From an uncultured bacterium (lineage in GTDB: Bacteria; Cyanobacteriota; Vampirovibrionia; Gastranaerophilales; Gastranaerophilaceae), in contig CASFXY010000013.1 of the NCBI GenBank assembly GCA_949298805.1, positions 1-64,000 of the forward strand: DNA of 64,000 bases. Direction: 5' to 3'. Shown here piece by piece: positions 16,720-25,882 of this stretch. The translations under genes and the position numbers were made by a program. The first letter of the stretch is position 1; each line of letters starts with the position of its first letter. Below the pieces are notes generated by a model, which was not told the origin of the DNA, searched no databases, and saw only the letters and a list, made by a program, of their open reading frames with translations.

Positions 16720-18749
16720 TTAACAAGTTCTTTGTATAATTGATCTACTTTTTCTTGTGCTTTGGTTTTTGAATCTTCATCAGGCGCATATTCGGTATAT
16801 TTTTCATAATTATAAATAGCATCTTTTGGCTGATTTATAATTTCGTAACAAGAGCCAAGACCCCAATATGCATAGGCAAAATCAGGTTTTAATTCTATTG
16901 CCTTTGAAAAGTTTGCAATTGCTTCATTGTATTCTTCATTTTCATAATTAATAAGCCCGATATTAAAATAAGCATTTTCATTTACAGGGTTGATGCTAAG
17001 CGTTTTTGTGTAATATTCCATTGCTTTCGTATTTTCATTTGAATACTTGTAACAATTACCTATTTTAATTGTGATTGAATCATCATCGTCTGCAAGTTCA
17101 AAAGCTTTTTTATATTGTTCAATAGCTTTTTCAAGATTTTTTTGTTTTAAATAATTGTCGCCTGATAGAACATAAGCTTCGCTCGATTTATTATCCAGCT
17201 CGATTGCCTTTGAAAAAGCACCTTGAGCTTGTTCTAAGTCATTCAAATGCTCAAGAGTTTCTCCATAGCTCATAAACAGACTTGGATTTTCCGGTTCGAT
17301 TTGAATTGCTTTTTCGTAATTTTCAACTGCCAAGTCTTTAATTCCCATATGTTCGTATGTTTTTGCCAGTCCTTTGTAAGCATTTGTGTTATCCGGATTT
17401 ATTGCAAGTGCTTTTGCATAAGTTTCTTTCGCATTTTTATAATCTTTTTTGGTATTGTAATAATTCGCCCAAGCAATATAGTTTGAAACTAATGCTTGTT
17501 GAATATCAGGGTATTCAAGTTTGTATTTTGTAAGATTTTCGACAGATTCTTTTAAAAGAGAGCTGTATATTGTTTCCGCTTTTTTAAATTCTTTTAAACC
17601 TTGATAGGCAAGCGCCTTGTTGAATAAGGCTTGGAGGTTATTTTTATTCTGTGTGAGTATTTGATTGTATATAATTATGGCTTTATCATATTCTTTGTTA
17701 TCAAAATAACTTTTACCAAGTTCGTTTTTCATATCCGTATTTGTTACATCAAGTTTGACACCTTTTTGCAGAACTGCAATTGCTTCTTTTGGTTTTTGCG
17801 TACCCTTATATAAAATGCCAAGATTTAAGTAAGCATTTGTATCATTCGGATATTTTTTCAGATAATCATTATAAGCAACTATTGCCTCATCGTATTTGCC
17901 CATTCTTGTTAAAAGTGAAGCGTAATCAAATTTTAAAGATGTAAGATTTGGCTCAAGTTCAAATGCTTTTTTAAAGTTGGCATAAGCATTTTCCTGTTCA
18001 TTTAAATAAGATTGTACGACTGCAAGATTTCCGTATGATGTATAATCTGACGGATTTATTTTGACTGCTTTGTCAAAAGCTTCTTTTGCTTCGTTATATT
18101 TTTTGTCCCTCAAAAGAGCAAGCCCATAGCTGCCCCATTCTTTAAAGTCTGATGAGTTTTCTTTTATTACATCTTGAAATGTTTCTATTGAGTTTTTATA
18201 ATCTTTGCTGTCTAAATAACATGTTGCAAGATTAGTTGCTGCTTGAGTATTGTCCGGATACTGTGCTAAAAATATTTTATAGTTTTTTATTGCATTTGCA
18301 TAATCTTTTAATATATATTCAACATTTGCGATATTTAAGTAATTATACTTATAATCAGGCATAAGAGAAAGGGCTTCTTTGTATGAGTATAGGGCATTTT
18401 CATAATCGTTTTTTTGTTCAAGAAGATTGCCTATGCTTATGTATAAAAACCCGTCGTCAGGCTTTAGCCTTAATGTTTTTTGATATATATTTAAAGCTTT
18501 GTCGTAATCACCTGTTTGAGAATATAAACCTGCAAGTTTTGTGTTTAATGTAATATCATCCGGTGAAGTTGCAAGAGCTTTTTCCATAAGGTCAATTGCA
18601 TCTTTTAATCTGTTTTGGGATTCAAATTTTTGAGCGCTTTTATATAATTTTATTGATTCTTTTGTCATTGCGCCAAAACATATATTTGTGCTCATTGTAA
18701 TGGCTAAAATGAGCGCTGCAACCGTAGTTTTTGTTAATTTCTTATCCAT
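16716..18749 (-). CDS. Large exported tetratricopeptide-repeat protein
   Basis: A 677-residue protein made almost wholly of tandem 34-residue TPRs (roughly 17 or 18) after a signal peptide (TTVAALILAITMSTNICFG). Repeats such as YEKAIQIEPENPSLFMSYGE and FSKAIELKPDFAYAYWGLGS keep the W/L/G/Y/A/F/A/P positions. It should form a periplasmic superhelix that docks other proteins. It heads the unit containing the lipoprotein and the cysteine-cluster protein. No enzymatic domain is fused, and partners are unknown. Confidence 0.88.
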   Translation of the reverse strand: MDKKLTKTTVAALILAITMSTNICFGAMTKESIKLYKSAQKFESQNRLKDAIDLMEKALATSPDDITLNTKLAGLYSQTGDYDKALNIYQKTLRLKPDDGFLYISIGNLLEQKNDYENALYSYKEALSLMPDYKYNYLNIANVEYILKDYANAIKNYKIFLAQYPDNTQAATNLATCYLDSKDYKNSIETFQDVIKENSSDFKEWGSYGLALLRDKKYNEAKEAFDKAVKINPSDYTSYGNLAVVQSYLNEQENAYANFKKAFELEPNLTSLKFDYASLLTRMGKYDEAIVAYNDYLKKYPNDTNAYLNLGILYKGTQKPKEAIAVLQKGVKLDVTNTDMKNELGKSYFDNKEYDKAIIIYNQILTQNKNNLQALFNKALAYQGLKEFKKAETIYSSLLKESVENLTKYKLEYPDIQQALVSNYIAWANYYNTKKDYKNAKETYAKALAINPDNTNAYKGLAKTYEHMGIKDLAVENYEKAIQIEPENPSLFMSYGETLEHLNDLEQAQGAFSKAIELDNKSSEAYVLSGDNYLKQKNLEKAIEQYKKAFELADDDDSITIKIGNCYKYSNENTKAMEYYTKTLSINPVNENAYFNIGLINYENEEYNEAIANFSKAIELKPDFAYAYWGLGSCYEIINQPKDAIYNYEKYTEYAPDEDSKTKAQEKVDQLYKELVK

Positions 18750-18791
18750 AAAAATATTATCTTATGATTTTATTTAAAAATCAACTGCCGA

Positions 18792-19661
18792 TTATAATAT
18801 CATAGCAAGTATCATAAGAATCAAAGTGCCTATTTGCAGCCCTGTAGAGGTAAATTTTTGCGCTTTATTCATATCGTAATATTTTGCTGTTTTCTTTGCA
18901 CTTGCTGCTGCTTGCAGTCTTTGCATACGCAAAACATCGTCATCGGAAGAAAAATCTCTTTGAAAAATTTTACGTTCAAGCCTGTTTAGCCTTAAACCAA
19001 TCGGGTCTTGGGAAAAAGTTTTGCCAAAAAGAGAATTTTCAAGACCGGAAATTTGTATGCCCATATCGGAATTGTAAGAGTCATATTCATTGTATGAGCC
19101 ATAAGGGTTTGAGGGATTTCTATAGCTTTGAAACGTATCTTCCCTTGTATATACAGTTTTTGGAGTAGTATCAATGTTTAAATAGCCTTTAAGCTTATCT
19201 GTCCTTGATGCCAAATCTCCTTCCTGCGGCGAGCCGAAAATCTTTTTTTCAAGTCTTTCAAGGCGTTTATATATATTTTCTTTGTCGTAAACTTTTGAAA
19301 ACAGTTTTAATTCCAACTGGTCAATTTGAGGGTAATTTACACCGTCTACTTCTTCTTGCATAAGTTCGCCCGCGCTGCTTTGCGCTTCTTTTTGTGATTC
19401 TATACCCAGCGCTTGATTAATTTTTTCAATTCTTTTTTCTATGCTTTCATTAGCGTTTGCCTGACCAAAAACATTTTTTTCAATTCTGCTTATTCGTTCG
19501 CTTTCCGTATCGCTGCCATATTCAAAACCCCAAAGATCGTTTTCTATTTTTGAAAGATGGTTTGCAAGAGGAAGTGTGGGTGCTGCAAATGTTTTTGTGC
19601 AGAAACCGCATAGAGTAAATATAAAAGCCGTTATAATAAATTTAGTAAGGATTTTTTTCAT
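18792..19661 (-). CDS. Exported LE-x-x-[IL]-F(G) repeat protein with C-terminal membrane helix
   Basis: About 289 residues, family not recognised by name. A signal peptide (MKKILTKFIITAFIFTLCGF, cleaved near TFA) is followed by four degenerate units of about 40-70 residues. Each pairs an I/LExxL(F/W) element with a later R(I/L)xR(I/L)E(K/R)x(I/V)F element: IENDLWGFEY with RISRIEKNVFG; LELKLFSKVY with RLERLEKKIFG; LENSLFGKTF with RLNRLERKIFQ. The first 14 codons of the longer reading frame (to 19703) are left out because they would precede the signal peptide. A final hydrophobic stretch (GLQIGTLILMILAMIL) could anchor it. Neither strand order nor motifs show a function; it looks structural. 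Confidence 0.7.
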   Translation of the reverse strand: MKKILTKFIITAFIFTLCGFCTKTFAAPTLPLANHLSKIENDLWGFEYGSDTESERISRIEKNVFGQANANESIEKRIEKINQALGIESQKEAQSSAGELMQEEVDGVNYPQIDQLELKLFSKVYDKENIYKRLERLEKKIFGSPQEGDLASRTDKLKGYLNIDTTPKTVYTREDTFQSYRNPSNPYGSYNEYDSYNSDMGIQISGLENSLFGKTFSQDPIGLRLNRLERKIFQRDFSSDDDVLRMQRLQAAASAKKTAKYYDMNKAQKFTSTGLQIGTLILMILAMIL

Positions 19662-19742
19662 ATTTTCAATTATATCAATCTTAATCTTATATTTTATAGT
19701 CATTTATTACTAAAATTAAAATTGCCATAAAGTTTAATTTTA

Positions 19743-21254
19743 TTATACTTTTGTACTTGTGTGTTTTTCAACAAGTTTATTTGTTAAATTGCAAAGAATA
19801 TCTTGGTAATTTTCACATTTTTCTTTTGTTTTTGCTTCAAATCTGAGTGTAAAAACAGGTTCCGTATTACTTTGCCTTATGAGTGCAAAACCGTCATCAA
19901 AAATAATTCTCAACCCGTCAATTGTAATAATTTCTTTTATTTTTGAATTAAAAAGCTTATCCGATATTTCGCCTTTAAGTTCTTCAAGCACTGCTTTTTT
20001 ATACTCGTTAGGACATTTTAATCTCGCTTCTTGTGATAAATGAACTTTGTCAAAGGGCGCAATAAGCTCTTTTAAATCAAAATGAGGGTTTAGTTTTTTC
20101 TTTTTTGCCACAATTTCAATGAGTCTGCAACCTGCATAAATTGCATCGTCATAACCGAAATATCTGTCTTTAAAGAATACATGTCCGCTCATTTCACCTG
20201 CTAAAAGTGCATTTGTTTCCTTCATTTTTGATTTTATATAGCCATGTCCGGTTTTGTGCATTATTGCAATGCCGCCATTTTCATTTATTGTGTCATACAA
20301 AACTTGCGAACATTTTACTTCGCTTACAACAGTTGGTTTTTCGCCTCTTGCTTTAAGCTCGTTTATTAGGTCAAGTGCATAAATTAAAAGTAATTTATCG
20401 CCGGAAATTGTTTTTCCTTGCGAGCTTACAATACCTATTCTGTCTGAATCACCGTCAAATGCTATACCAAAATCTGCTTTGTTTTCGACAACCGCTTTTT
20501 TTAAGGCTTCAAGAGTTTTATCATCAGAGGGGTTGGGGTGGTGGTTTGGAAAATTTCCGTCAGGTTCCGAGAATAATTCTATTACCTCGCAGCCCAATTC
20601 TCTGTATAATTGAGGCGCAACAAGCCCACCGGTTGCATTTGCAGAGTCTACTACAATTTTAATGTTATTGCCTATTTTGTCAAACATATCCGAAATTTTG
20701 TCACAGTAGTTTTCAATAATATCGTATTTTTTATTAAAACCGCAGGCTATTGTCCTATATGTGTCTTCTTTTGCATTTTCAAAAGCTTTTATTGAATATT
20801 CTTTTACTTCTTTAATTTGTTCTTCGCTGAGTGATGCCTTGTTAAATGTCATTTTAAGTCCGTTATATTCACTCGGATTGTGAGAAGCTGTAACTATAAG
20901 AGCACCATTTACGGTTTTACCTTCCGTTATTTCTTTTTCTATTTTTGCAAATTCACTAAAATATCCCAGCGGTGTCGGGGCAAGACCCAAGTCTATAACA
21001 TTTGCACCTTGCGACAAAATACCTTGTATAATTGCATCTTTTAATTCTTTCGAATGCAATCTGGCATCCATACAAACACAAAAAAGCATATCTTCTGCGG
21101 GTATTTTTTCGTTATTGAGTTTTATCATTTGTTCGCGAACCCAATTTACATATCCTTTTGCGGCATAAAAAAACAATTGCGAATTAACTTCCGAAGGGAA
21201 AATGCCTCTTATATCGTTTTTGCCGAAAGCCTTTGTGTTTAATGTTTCTTGCAT
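19743..21254 (-). CDS. Phosphomannomutase/phosphoglucomutase
   Basis: A 503-residue alpha-D-phosphohexomutase that interconverts hexose 1- and 6-phosphates for polysaccharide precursors. The active-site serine loop is VTASHNPSEYNGLKM. The metal-binding loop is IAFDGDSDRIG, the sugar-binding segment GEMSGHVFFKDRYFGYDDA, and the phosphate-binding loop RQSNTEPVFTLRFEA. The start at 21254 follows GGGGG. Length and motifs fit the ManB/AlgC type. Together with the manC-like gene at 32.7 kb it could supply GDP-mannose; whether mannose or glucose is preferred cannot be told. Confidence 0.9.
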   Translation of the reverse strand: MQETLNTKAFGKNDIRGIFPSEVNSQLFFYAAKGYVNWVREQMIKLNNEKIPAEDMLFCVCMDARLHSKELKDAIIQGILSQGANVIDLGLAPTPLGYFSEFAKIEKEITEGKTVNGALIVTASHNPSEYNGLKMTFNKASLSEEQIKEVKEYSIKAFENAKEDTYRTIACGFNKKYDIIENYCDKISDMFDKIGNNIKIVVDSANATGGLVAPQLYRELGCEVIELFSEPDGNFPNHHPNPSDDKTLEALKKAVVENKADFGIAFDGDSDRIGIVSSQGKTISGDKLLLIYALDLINELKARGEKPTVVSEVKCSQVLYDTINENGGIAIMHKTGHGYIKSKMKETNALLAGEMSGHVFFKDRYFGYDDAIYAGCRLIEIVAKKKKLNPHFDLKELIAPFDKVHLSQEARLKCPNEYKKAVLEELKGEISDKLFNSKIKEIITIDGLRIIFDDGFALIRQSNTEPVFTLRFEAKTKEKCENYQDILCNLTNKLVEKHTSTKV

Positions 21255-21348
21255 TATGAACACCCCCGTTGTTGTCCCTTTTGTTTATTATTATATTACA
21301 AAAATTTTTCTTGTAGCATTTTAGAGATAATATTGTATAATTAAAATT

Positions 21349-22260
21349 ATGGAAGATGAAATTAAACTTACACATGAACAATTTTTAAATTTAGTAAAAC
21401 TTTCGGGAATTGATGTCAGTCCCGAGATTGAGAGTTCGGAAACTGTTTCGCGCGCTCTTATAGCTCTTGAAAGGAAGTTAAACTTTTTTAATTATCCGTT
21501 AAGTTTTTTTACTGCAGAAAGCATTAATGTTCTTATTGTTGATGATATGGAGTTGTCTATTTATCAACTTACTTCGATGTTGAAGAAAATAGGTATCAAT
21601 GTTTATGTTGCAAGAAATAAAGAAGAAGCGTTAACCGAACTTAAAAAGAAAAAAATTGATTATTTAATTATTGACCTATTTTTGCCGGATGCAAAAGACG
21701 GCTTTGAACTAATAGCGGAAGCAAATAAAATTAAAAATGAGGAGGAAAAAGATTTCAAACTCATTGTAATTTCAGGTACTGATGATACAAAAATGATTCA
21801 GGAGTGCTATAAGTTTGGTGTGGATGAGTTTATTCCGAAACAACCTCAGTGGCATGAAGGTATTTTGAAATTTATATCAAATTCGACAAATAAAGTAGTT
21901 AATGAAGAATTCCAAAAGTATTATATTAATGATTCTATTTGCGTAATGACGATATACAAAATTAACAATGAAAAATATCTTGATAAAATTTTAAAAGAAG
22001 CAACTACAAATGTTTTAACCGGCAAGCCAAATATTATATTTAATTTGGAACATATAAAAATATTTTCCGACAGTTATGCAAGCATATTTGCAGATGTGTA
22101 TAAAGCCACTTCGCAAAAAGAAGGTTTGTTTATTTTGGTTAAGCCTTGTGAAGATGTTAAAAAAGCGCTTAATTATGTATTTTTAAATAATATAATTCAC
22201 ACTTTTGATACGATAGAAGAAGCGGTTGAATTTATTGACCTAAATGAATTTATGAAGTAG
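21349..22260 (+). CDS. Response regulator receiver fused to a STAS-like domain
   Basis: A 303-residue protein. After a helical N-terminus of 55 residues comes a full receiver domain (about 58-175) with acidic pair Asp65/Asp66 (VLIVDDM), phosphoacceptor Asp109 (LIIDLFLP), Ser142 (VISG) and Lys164 (FIPKQ). The last 115 residues read as a STAS-like fold: ICVMTIYKINNEKYLDKIL, NIIFNLEHIKIFSDSYASIF, then GLFILVKPCEDVKKAL and TFDTIEEAVEFID. There is no DNA-binding domain, so output is probably by protein contact, as with anti-sigma partners or sensory complexes. A possible -10 (TATAAT) lies at 21336. No kinase is adjacent. Confidence 0.8.
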   Translation: MEDEIKLTHEQFLNLVKLSGIDVSPEIESSETVSRALIALERKLNFFNYPLSFFTAESINVLIVDDMELSIYQLTSMLKKIGINVYVARNKEEALTELKKKKIDYLIIDLFLPDAKDGFELIAEANKIKNEEEKDFKLIVISGTDDTKMIQECYKFGVDEFIPKQPQWHEGILKFISNSTNKVVNEEFQKYYINDSICVMTIYKINNEKYLDKILKEATTNVLTGKPNIIFNLEHIKIFSDSYASIFADVYKATSQKEGLFILVKPCEDVKKALNYVFLNNIIHTFDTIEEAVEFIDLNEFMK

Positions 22261-22263
22261 TTT

Positions 22264-24708
22264 TTATTCTTCTTGCAGCTCTCTTATATTTGCTATATCA
22301 GGGTCTAAAAGTCTTTTGCCTACTTCTTCGAAATTAATTTGCAATAATGAACGATTTGCGTAGTTAATTACTTTTATAACTTCGCCTTTTCCATATTTAT
22401 CATGTTCAACCATATCGCCTGTTTTGAATTTGATAACCTCTTTTTTTGCAGATTTATTTTTAAATATTGGTAATTCACTTCCGTTTTGTGTATCAATATG
22501 TTCTTTGATTTTTTCTAAATCTATAACCACATTTTCATCTACAATAAGTTTATCTTTTGTATCCGGAGAATTTTGTGTGTTTGTTTCTTCATCTTCTTTA
22601 TCGATTACTTCGCTGAAAGTGTTTTCTATCGATTGTGCCGCAAGTGCATCCAGAGATAATGCATCGTCATTATTTTCTTCGCTTTCATTTTCTTGCTCGG
22701 ATTCTTCAAGTATATTTTGAAATACATCTTGCGTAGTTTCTGTTTCTGTTTTTGAATCCTCAATATTTTCTTCAGCAGCTGTTTGCGAAATTTCTTCAAA
22801 AGTTGTTTCTATTGTTTCGGTATCAGGCAAAACGGTATCTTCAAAATTTTCTTGCGAAATTTCTTCAAAAGTTGTTTCTATTGTTTCTTCAATTGGATTT
22901 TCATTTATTTCAATTGTTTCTTGTTCGATTTCCGTTGATTCTATAACCAATTCCTCAATGCTTTCCTGTGTGACAGGTTCAAATGTTTCTTGGATTATTT
23001 CAGCCTGTTGTTGCTGTTCAATAATTTCTTCCGCTTGCACTTGCGCGGGTTCTTCCGCTGTTTCTAAAGAGTATTCTTCTTGTGGGGCATCTTGAACAAT
23101 TTCTTCCGCTTGCATTTCCTCTACTGTTTTGGCATTTTCAATTATTTGAATTTCTTGTGCTGTTTTCTCAAGGTCATTTTGGCTACCTTCAGGTTTATCT
23201 TTTTCAGGGGTTTGTATTTCTTCTGAAAATTGGTCTTTTTCGTAATGTTCTTCAACATTACTTTCCTCAGGCTTTTTTACAAGGGTTTTTTCTTCCTCCG
23301 TTTTATTTTTAATTTCCATTTGTTCGAAAAAATCAAGTTCTTCTTCTGTCGGAATTTGTTCCTGCGCAGTATTTTCGTATTCGTTTTCCGCTATGCTGCG
23401 ATTTTTAAATTTTTCCCTTAAGTCAATTTCTTTTGAAGCGCCTTCATTGAGTTTTAGATTTATAATTTTTTGAGTTTTTTTATCTGTATCGTCATTATTT
23501 AAAAATCTGTCATTTTTTATTGTGAATATGAAGTTTTCGCTGTTTTGCCCGAACAAAATACATTCGTCTTTGGCAATTGAAGCCAGCTCAAAATTTGCAG
23601 CACCAAAATCGCGCCTTGGATTAAGTGTCGGCAAAAGAAAGTAATTGTTAACATGTTCTATGATGTGCGGCATTTTTGAATATGTGTATGAAATACTCGG
23701 CACAAGTGAAATATTGGGCTTTTTATCATAAATAAAGTTTATTAAATCGGCATCCGCATTTGTTTCATTTAATCTTATAAATACAAATGCGTTTTCAATA
23801 TTTCTTATGGCAAATTCACAAAATTCTTTATGCCAGCTTGTTTTGAGTTCAGAAAAGTCAATGATTGTTATTTCATTTTCTTCTACGGATTTTTTTATTA
23901 TTTCAAAATCCTTTTTCCGATTGGCAAAAATGTTATTTTTTTGATATGCGTTTAATTTGTTTAATAATACCGTAAGTTCGACAATTGGGGTTGCTTTGTA
24001 TTGAATCTCAATTACGTCAAGGAATTTTTTAAAAGGTATAAAACCTTCGGGCGCACTTTTTGCAAATGTTTGGACTTCATTAAATATTTCTCTGCAAATA
24101 GCCTGAGTTTCAAGAGAAGCTGTGGAAAGACCCCTCTCCCATATATAATTTATGCTGTTAAAATCAAGCGGAAGTTTTGCATCTTTTGTCATAACAAGTT
24201 TTTTAGCTTTTTTGATTTCTATTGTGCCGCTGAAATCAAAAATAACGCTATGTTTTTTATATCTTGAAAGAACATTTGCAAGATGAAGACTTATGTTGTT
24301 TGACTGCTCTATTTTATCTGCAAAAATTACAGGATTATTTCTGAGAAAATCAAAATTAATATCAAAAGGCTCGCCGCTTTGGTAATCAAGCCCTATTGTC
24401 AGCGATTCTTTTCCTTCATTAATAAAAGTTAAAATTTCGTCACGTTTTATTTTTTTAATTTCACATTCTTTAGAAGGTGTAAAATGGTCATAACCAAACA
24501 CTTCGCCTTTTTCATTTACTTTAAAAAACAGCTTAACTCTTGCCACATTTTGAGAGGCATCATATTTATCGTCGTATATTTCAATAATCTGGGCAAGGTA
24601 TCTGTTGTCAGCTTCTTGGACCAAAAGAAAATCCAGAAGCTTAAAGTCCTCCTCAATGGGGCTAAAGAGGATTCTTATTGTATCGTTTATAGTTTGAATA
24701 ACCTGCAT
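22264..24708 (-). CDS. HerA-like fold protein lacking Walker A, with acidic linker and PcrA-like C-terminus
   Basis: An 814-residue protein, not recognised as a named family. Residues 1-110 look like the HAS-barrel that starts HerA/FtsK-type ATPases (FLLVQEADNRYLAQIIEIYD). Residues 110-400 follow the HerA order, but at the Walker A position the sequence is FADKIEQSNNISLHL, with no GxxGxGK[ST], and the Walker B acidic pair is not evident. Then comes a Glu/Gln/Thr-rich linker (about 430-720) containing repeats. The last 60 residues (FKTGDMVEHDKYGKGEVIKVI) match the small domain found at the C-terminus of PcrA/UvrD helicases and related to CarD. No ATPase activity is expected. A scaffolding or nucleic-acid role is inference. 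Confidence 0.55.
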   Translation of the reverse strand: MQVIQTINDTIRILFSPIEEDFKLLDFLLVQEADNRYLAQIIEIYDDKYDASQNVARVKLFFKVNEKGEVFGYDHFTPSKECEIKKIKRDEILTFINEGKESLTIGLDYQSGEPFDINFDFLRNNPVIFADKIEQSNNISLHLANVLSRYKKHSVIFDFSGTIEIKKAKKLVMTKDAKLPLDFNSINYIWERGLSTASLETQAICREIFNEVQTFAKSAPEGFIPFKKFLDVIEIQYKATPIVELTVLLNKLNAYQKNNIFANRKKDFEIIKKSVEENEITIIDFSELKTSWHKEFCEFAIRNIENAFVFIRLNETNADADLINFIYDKKPNISLVPSISYTYSKMPHIIEHVNNYFLLPTLNPRRDFGAANFELASIAKDECILFGQNSENFIFTIKNDRFLNNDDTDKKTQKIINLKLNEGASKEIDLREKFKNRSIAENEYENTAQEQIPTEEELDFFEQMEIKNKTEEEKTLVKKPEESNVEEHYEKDQFSEEIQTPEKDKPEGSQNDLEKTAQEIQIIENAKTVEEMQAEEIVQDAPQEEYSLETAEEPAQVQAEEIIEQQQQAEIIQETFEPVTQESIEELVIESTEIEQETIEINENPIEETIETTFEEISQENFEDTVLPDTETIETTFEEISQTAAEENIEDSKTETETTQDVFQNILEESEQENESEENNDDALSLDALAAQSIENTFSEVIDKEDEETNTQNSPDTKDKLIVDENVVIDLEKIKEHIDTQNGSELPIFKNKSAKKEVIKFKTGDMVEHDKYGKGEVIKVINYANRSLLQINFEEVGKRLLDPDIANIRELQEE
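22783..22887 (-). repeat. 36-base perfect direct repeat inside the acidic linker
   Basis: Bases 22783-22818 and 22852-22887 are identical over 36 bases, 69 bases apart. They encode two copies of ETIETTFEEISQ in the linker of the HerA-like protein. The spacing is an exact codon multiple (23 codons), so the linker has grown in frame by duplication. Confidence 0.85.
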
Positions 24709-24776
24709 CTGCTTTCTCTACTTAAAAACTGTTTTAATTAATTATAACAAATGAACTTTTATTGTAAAATTATAAT

Positions 24777-25688
24777 ATGAAAAGCTCTTTTTTTTCAATC
24801 GTCATAACTGCGTATAATAGTGAAAAATACATCAAACAGTGTATTTTTAGTGTGCTAAACCAAAACTTTGGGGATTATGAGTTAATTATAGTAGATGATT
24901 GTTCTTATGACAATACTTTGGAAATTATAAAAAAAATTGAAGATAACAGAATTAAAATTATACATTTGAAACAAAACAATGGTGTTGCAAATGCAAGGAA
25001 TATCGCCTTAAAAGAGTGCAGAGGCGAGTATGTATTATTTTTAGACAGTGATGATTATATCGAAGAAAATATGCTTAAAGATGCCTTTTGTGAGCTTTCG
25101 CGTGCAGATGTCGATGTGCTTTTTTGCCCTTATTTTGTTTTTTGGGAAAATAAAAATAAATTTAAATTCTCAAATAAGTGTTATCGTCTTGATAAAATTA
25201 AAAAACTTCCGCGCCCTTTTGATAAAGCTGATGCAAAGAATGCTTTGTATGAAACAAATTATGAATTGTGTACAAAATTTTATAAAAGAGATTTTTTACT
25301 TAAAAACAATATAAATTTTAAACCGCTTTTATTTGCAGAAGATTTACCTTTTTATTGGGAGGTTTTGCAAAAGGCAAAGAGTTTTTCATATATTAAAAAG
25401 CAATATTATTGCTACAGAAAAGGGCACAAGAGCTTAAATAAAGGACTCATTGTGCATTTTTTGCCACTTGCACTCAACTATTCAAGAGATTATGTTATGG
25501 GCATTGAAAATATCTTTTATAAAAAAACTGTTTCCATGCTTAATTTTTGGATTGTAAAAACTGATTTTGATTTAGAATTATATGAATTTGCAAGAAATTT
25601 TTGTAAAAATTATAAAATTTTGAATATAAATTTGCTGATTATGCGACTAAAGTATAAAATATCTCTCAAACTGTGGGGTAAAATATAA
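24777..25688 (+). CDS. Family 2 glycosyltransferase
   Basis: A 303-residue GT-A glycosyltransferase, presumably using a nucleotide sugar to build a surface glycan on the inner face of the membrane. The N-terminus is typical: FSIVITAYNSEKYIKQCIFS, IIVDDCSYDNT, GVANARNIALKECRGEYVLF, then LDSDDYI with the metal-binding DxD. The C-terminal 150 residues are family-variable and basic. There is no transmembrane helix. It stands alone between the HerA-like gene and the tRNA-tuf operon, so the acceptor is unknown. Confidence 0.88.
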   Translation: MKSSFFSIVITAYNSEKYIKQCIFSVLNQNFGDYELIIVDDCSYDNTLEIIKKIEDNRIKIIHLKQNNGVANARNIALKECRGEYVLFLDSDDYIEENMLKDAFCELSRADVDVLFCPYFVFWENKNKFKFSNKCYRLDKIKKLPRPFDKADAKNALYETNYELCTKFYKRDFLLKNNINFKPLLFAEDLPFYWEVLQKAKSFSYIKKQYYCYRKGHKSLNKGLIVHFLPLALNYSRDYVMGIENIFYKKTVSMLNFWIVKTDFDLELYEFARNFCKNYKILNINLLIMRLKYKISLKLWGKI

Positions 25689-25695
25689 ATTTTGC

Positions 25696-25724
25696 TTGAC
25701 AGTTTGCCTTGTCCTTAATAATAT
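25696..25724 (+). promoter_or_regulatory. Sigma-70-type promoter of the tRNA-tuf operon
   Basis: TTGACA at 25696-25701 and TAATAT at 25719-25724 are separated by 17 bases, a near-consensus housekeeping promoter. Transcription would start near 25731, about 13 bases before the first tRNA. This is the strongest promoter I can see in the window, as expected for stable RNA and EF-Tu. Confidence 0.85.
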
Positions 25725-25743
25725 TGTACATGTCAACTAAAAT

Positions 25744-25815
25744 GCCGATGTGGCTCAATGGTAGAGCAACGGTTTTGTAAACCGTAGGTTGGGGGTTCGA
25801 TTCCCTCCATCGGCA
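25744..25815 (+). tRNA. tRNA-Thr (anticodon TGT)
   Basis: A 72-base cloverleaf: acceptor stem GCCGATG/CATCGGC with discriminator A, D-arm GCTC-AATGGTA-GAGC, anticodon loop TTTGTAA with anticodon TGT, and T-arm loop GTTCGATTC. CCA is not encoded. Confidence 0.95.
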
Positions 25816-25882
25816 GATTTTCTACAATTGCACATTAAAAATAAATTTTAAAGACATGGCGCACCCGTCAAGGGTTGTATAT

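Noticed and set aside
22424-23421. Several plus-strand ORFs rich in Phe and Leu opposite the acidic linker
   Set aside because: They are antisense translations of Glu/Gln/Thr codons of the HerA-like gene (TTC, TTT and TTG runs), with no start signals.
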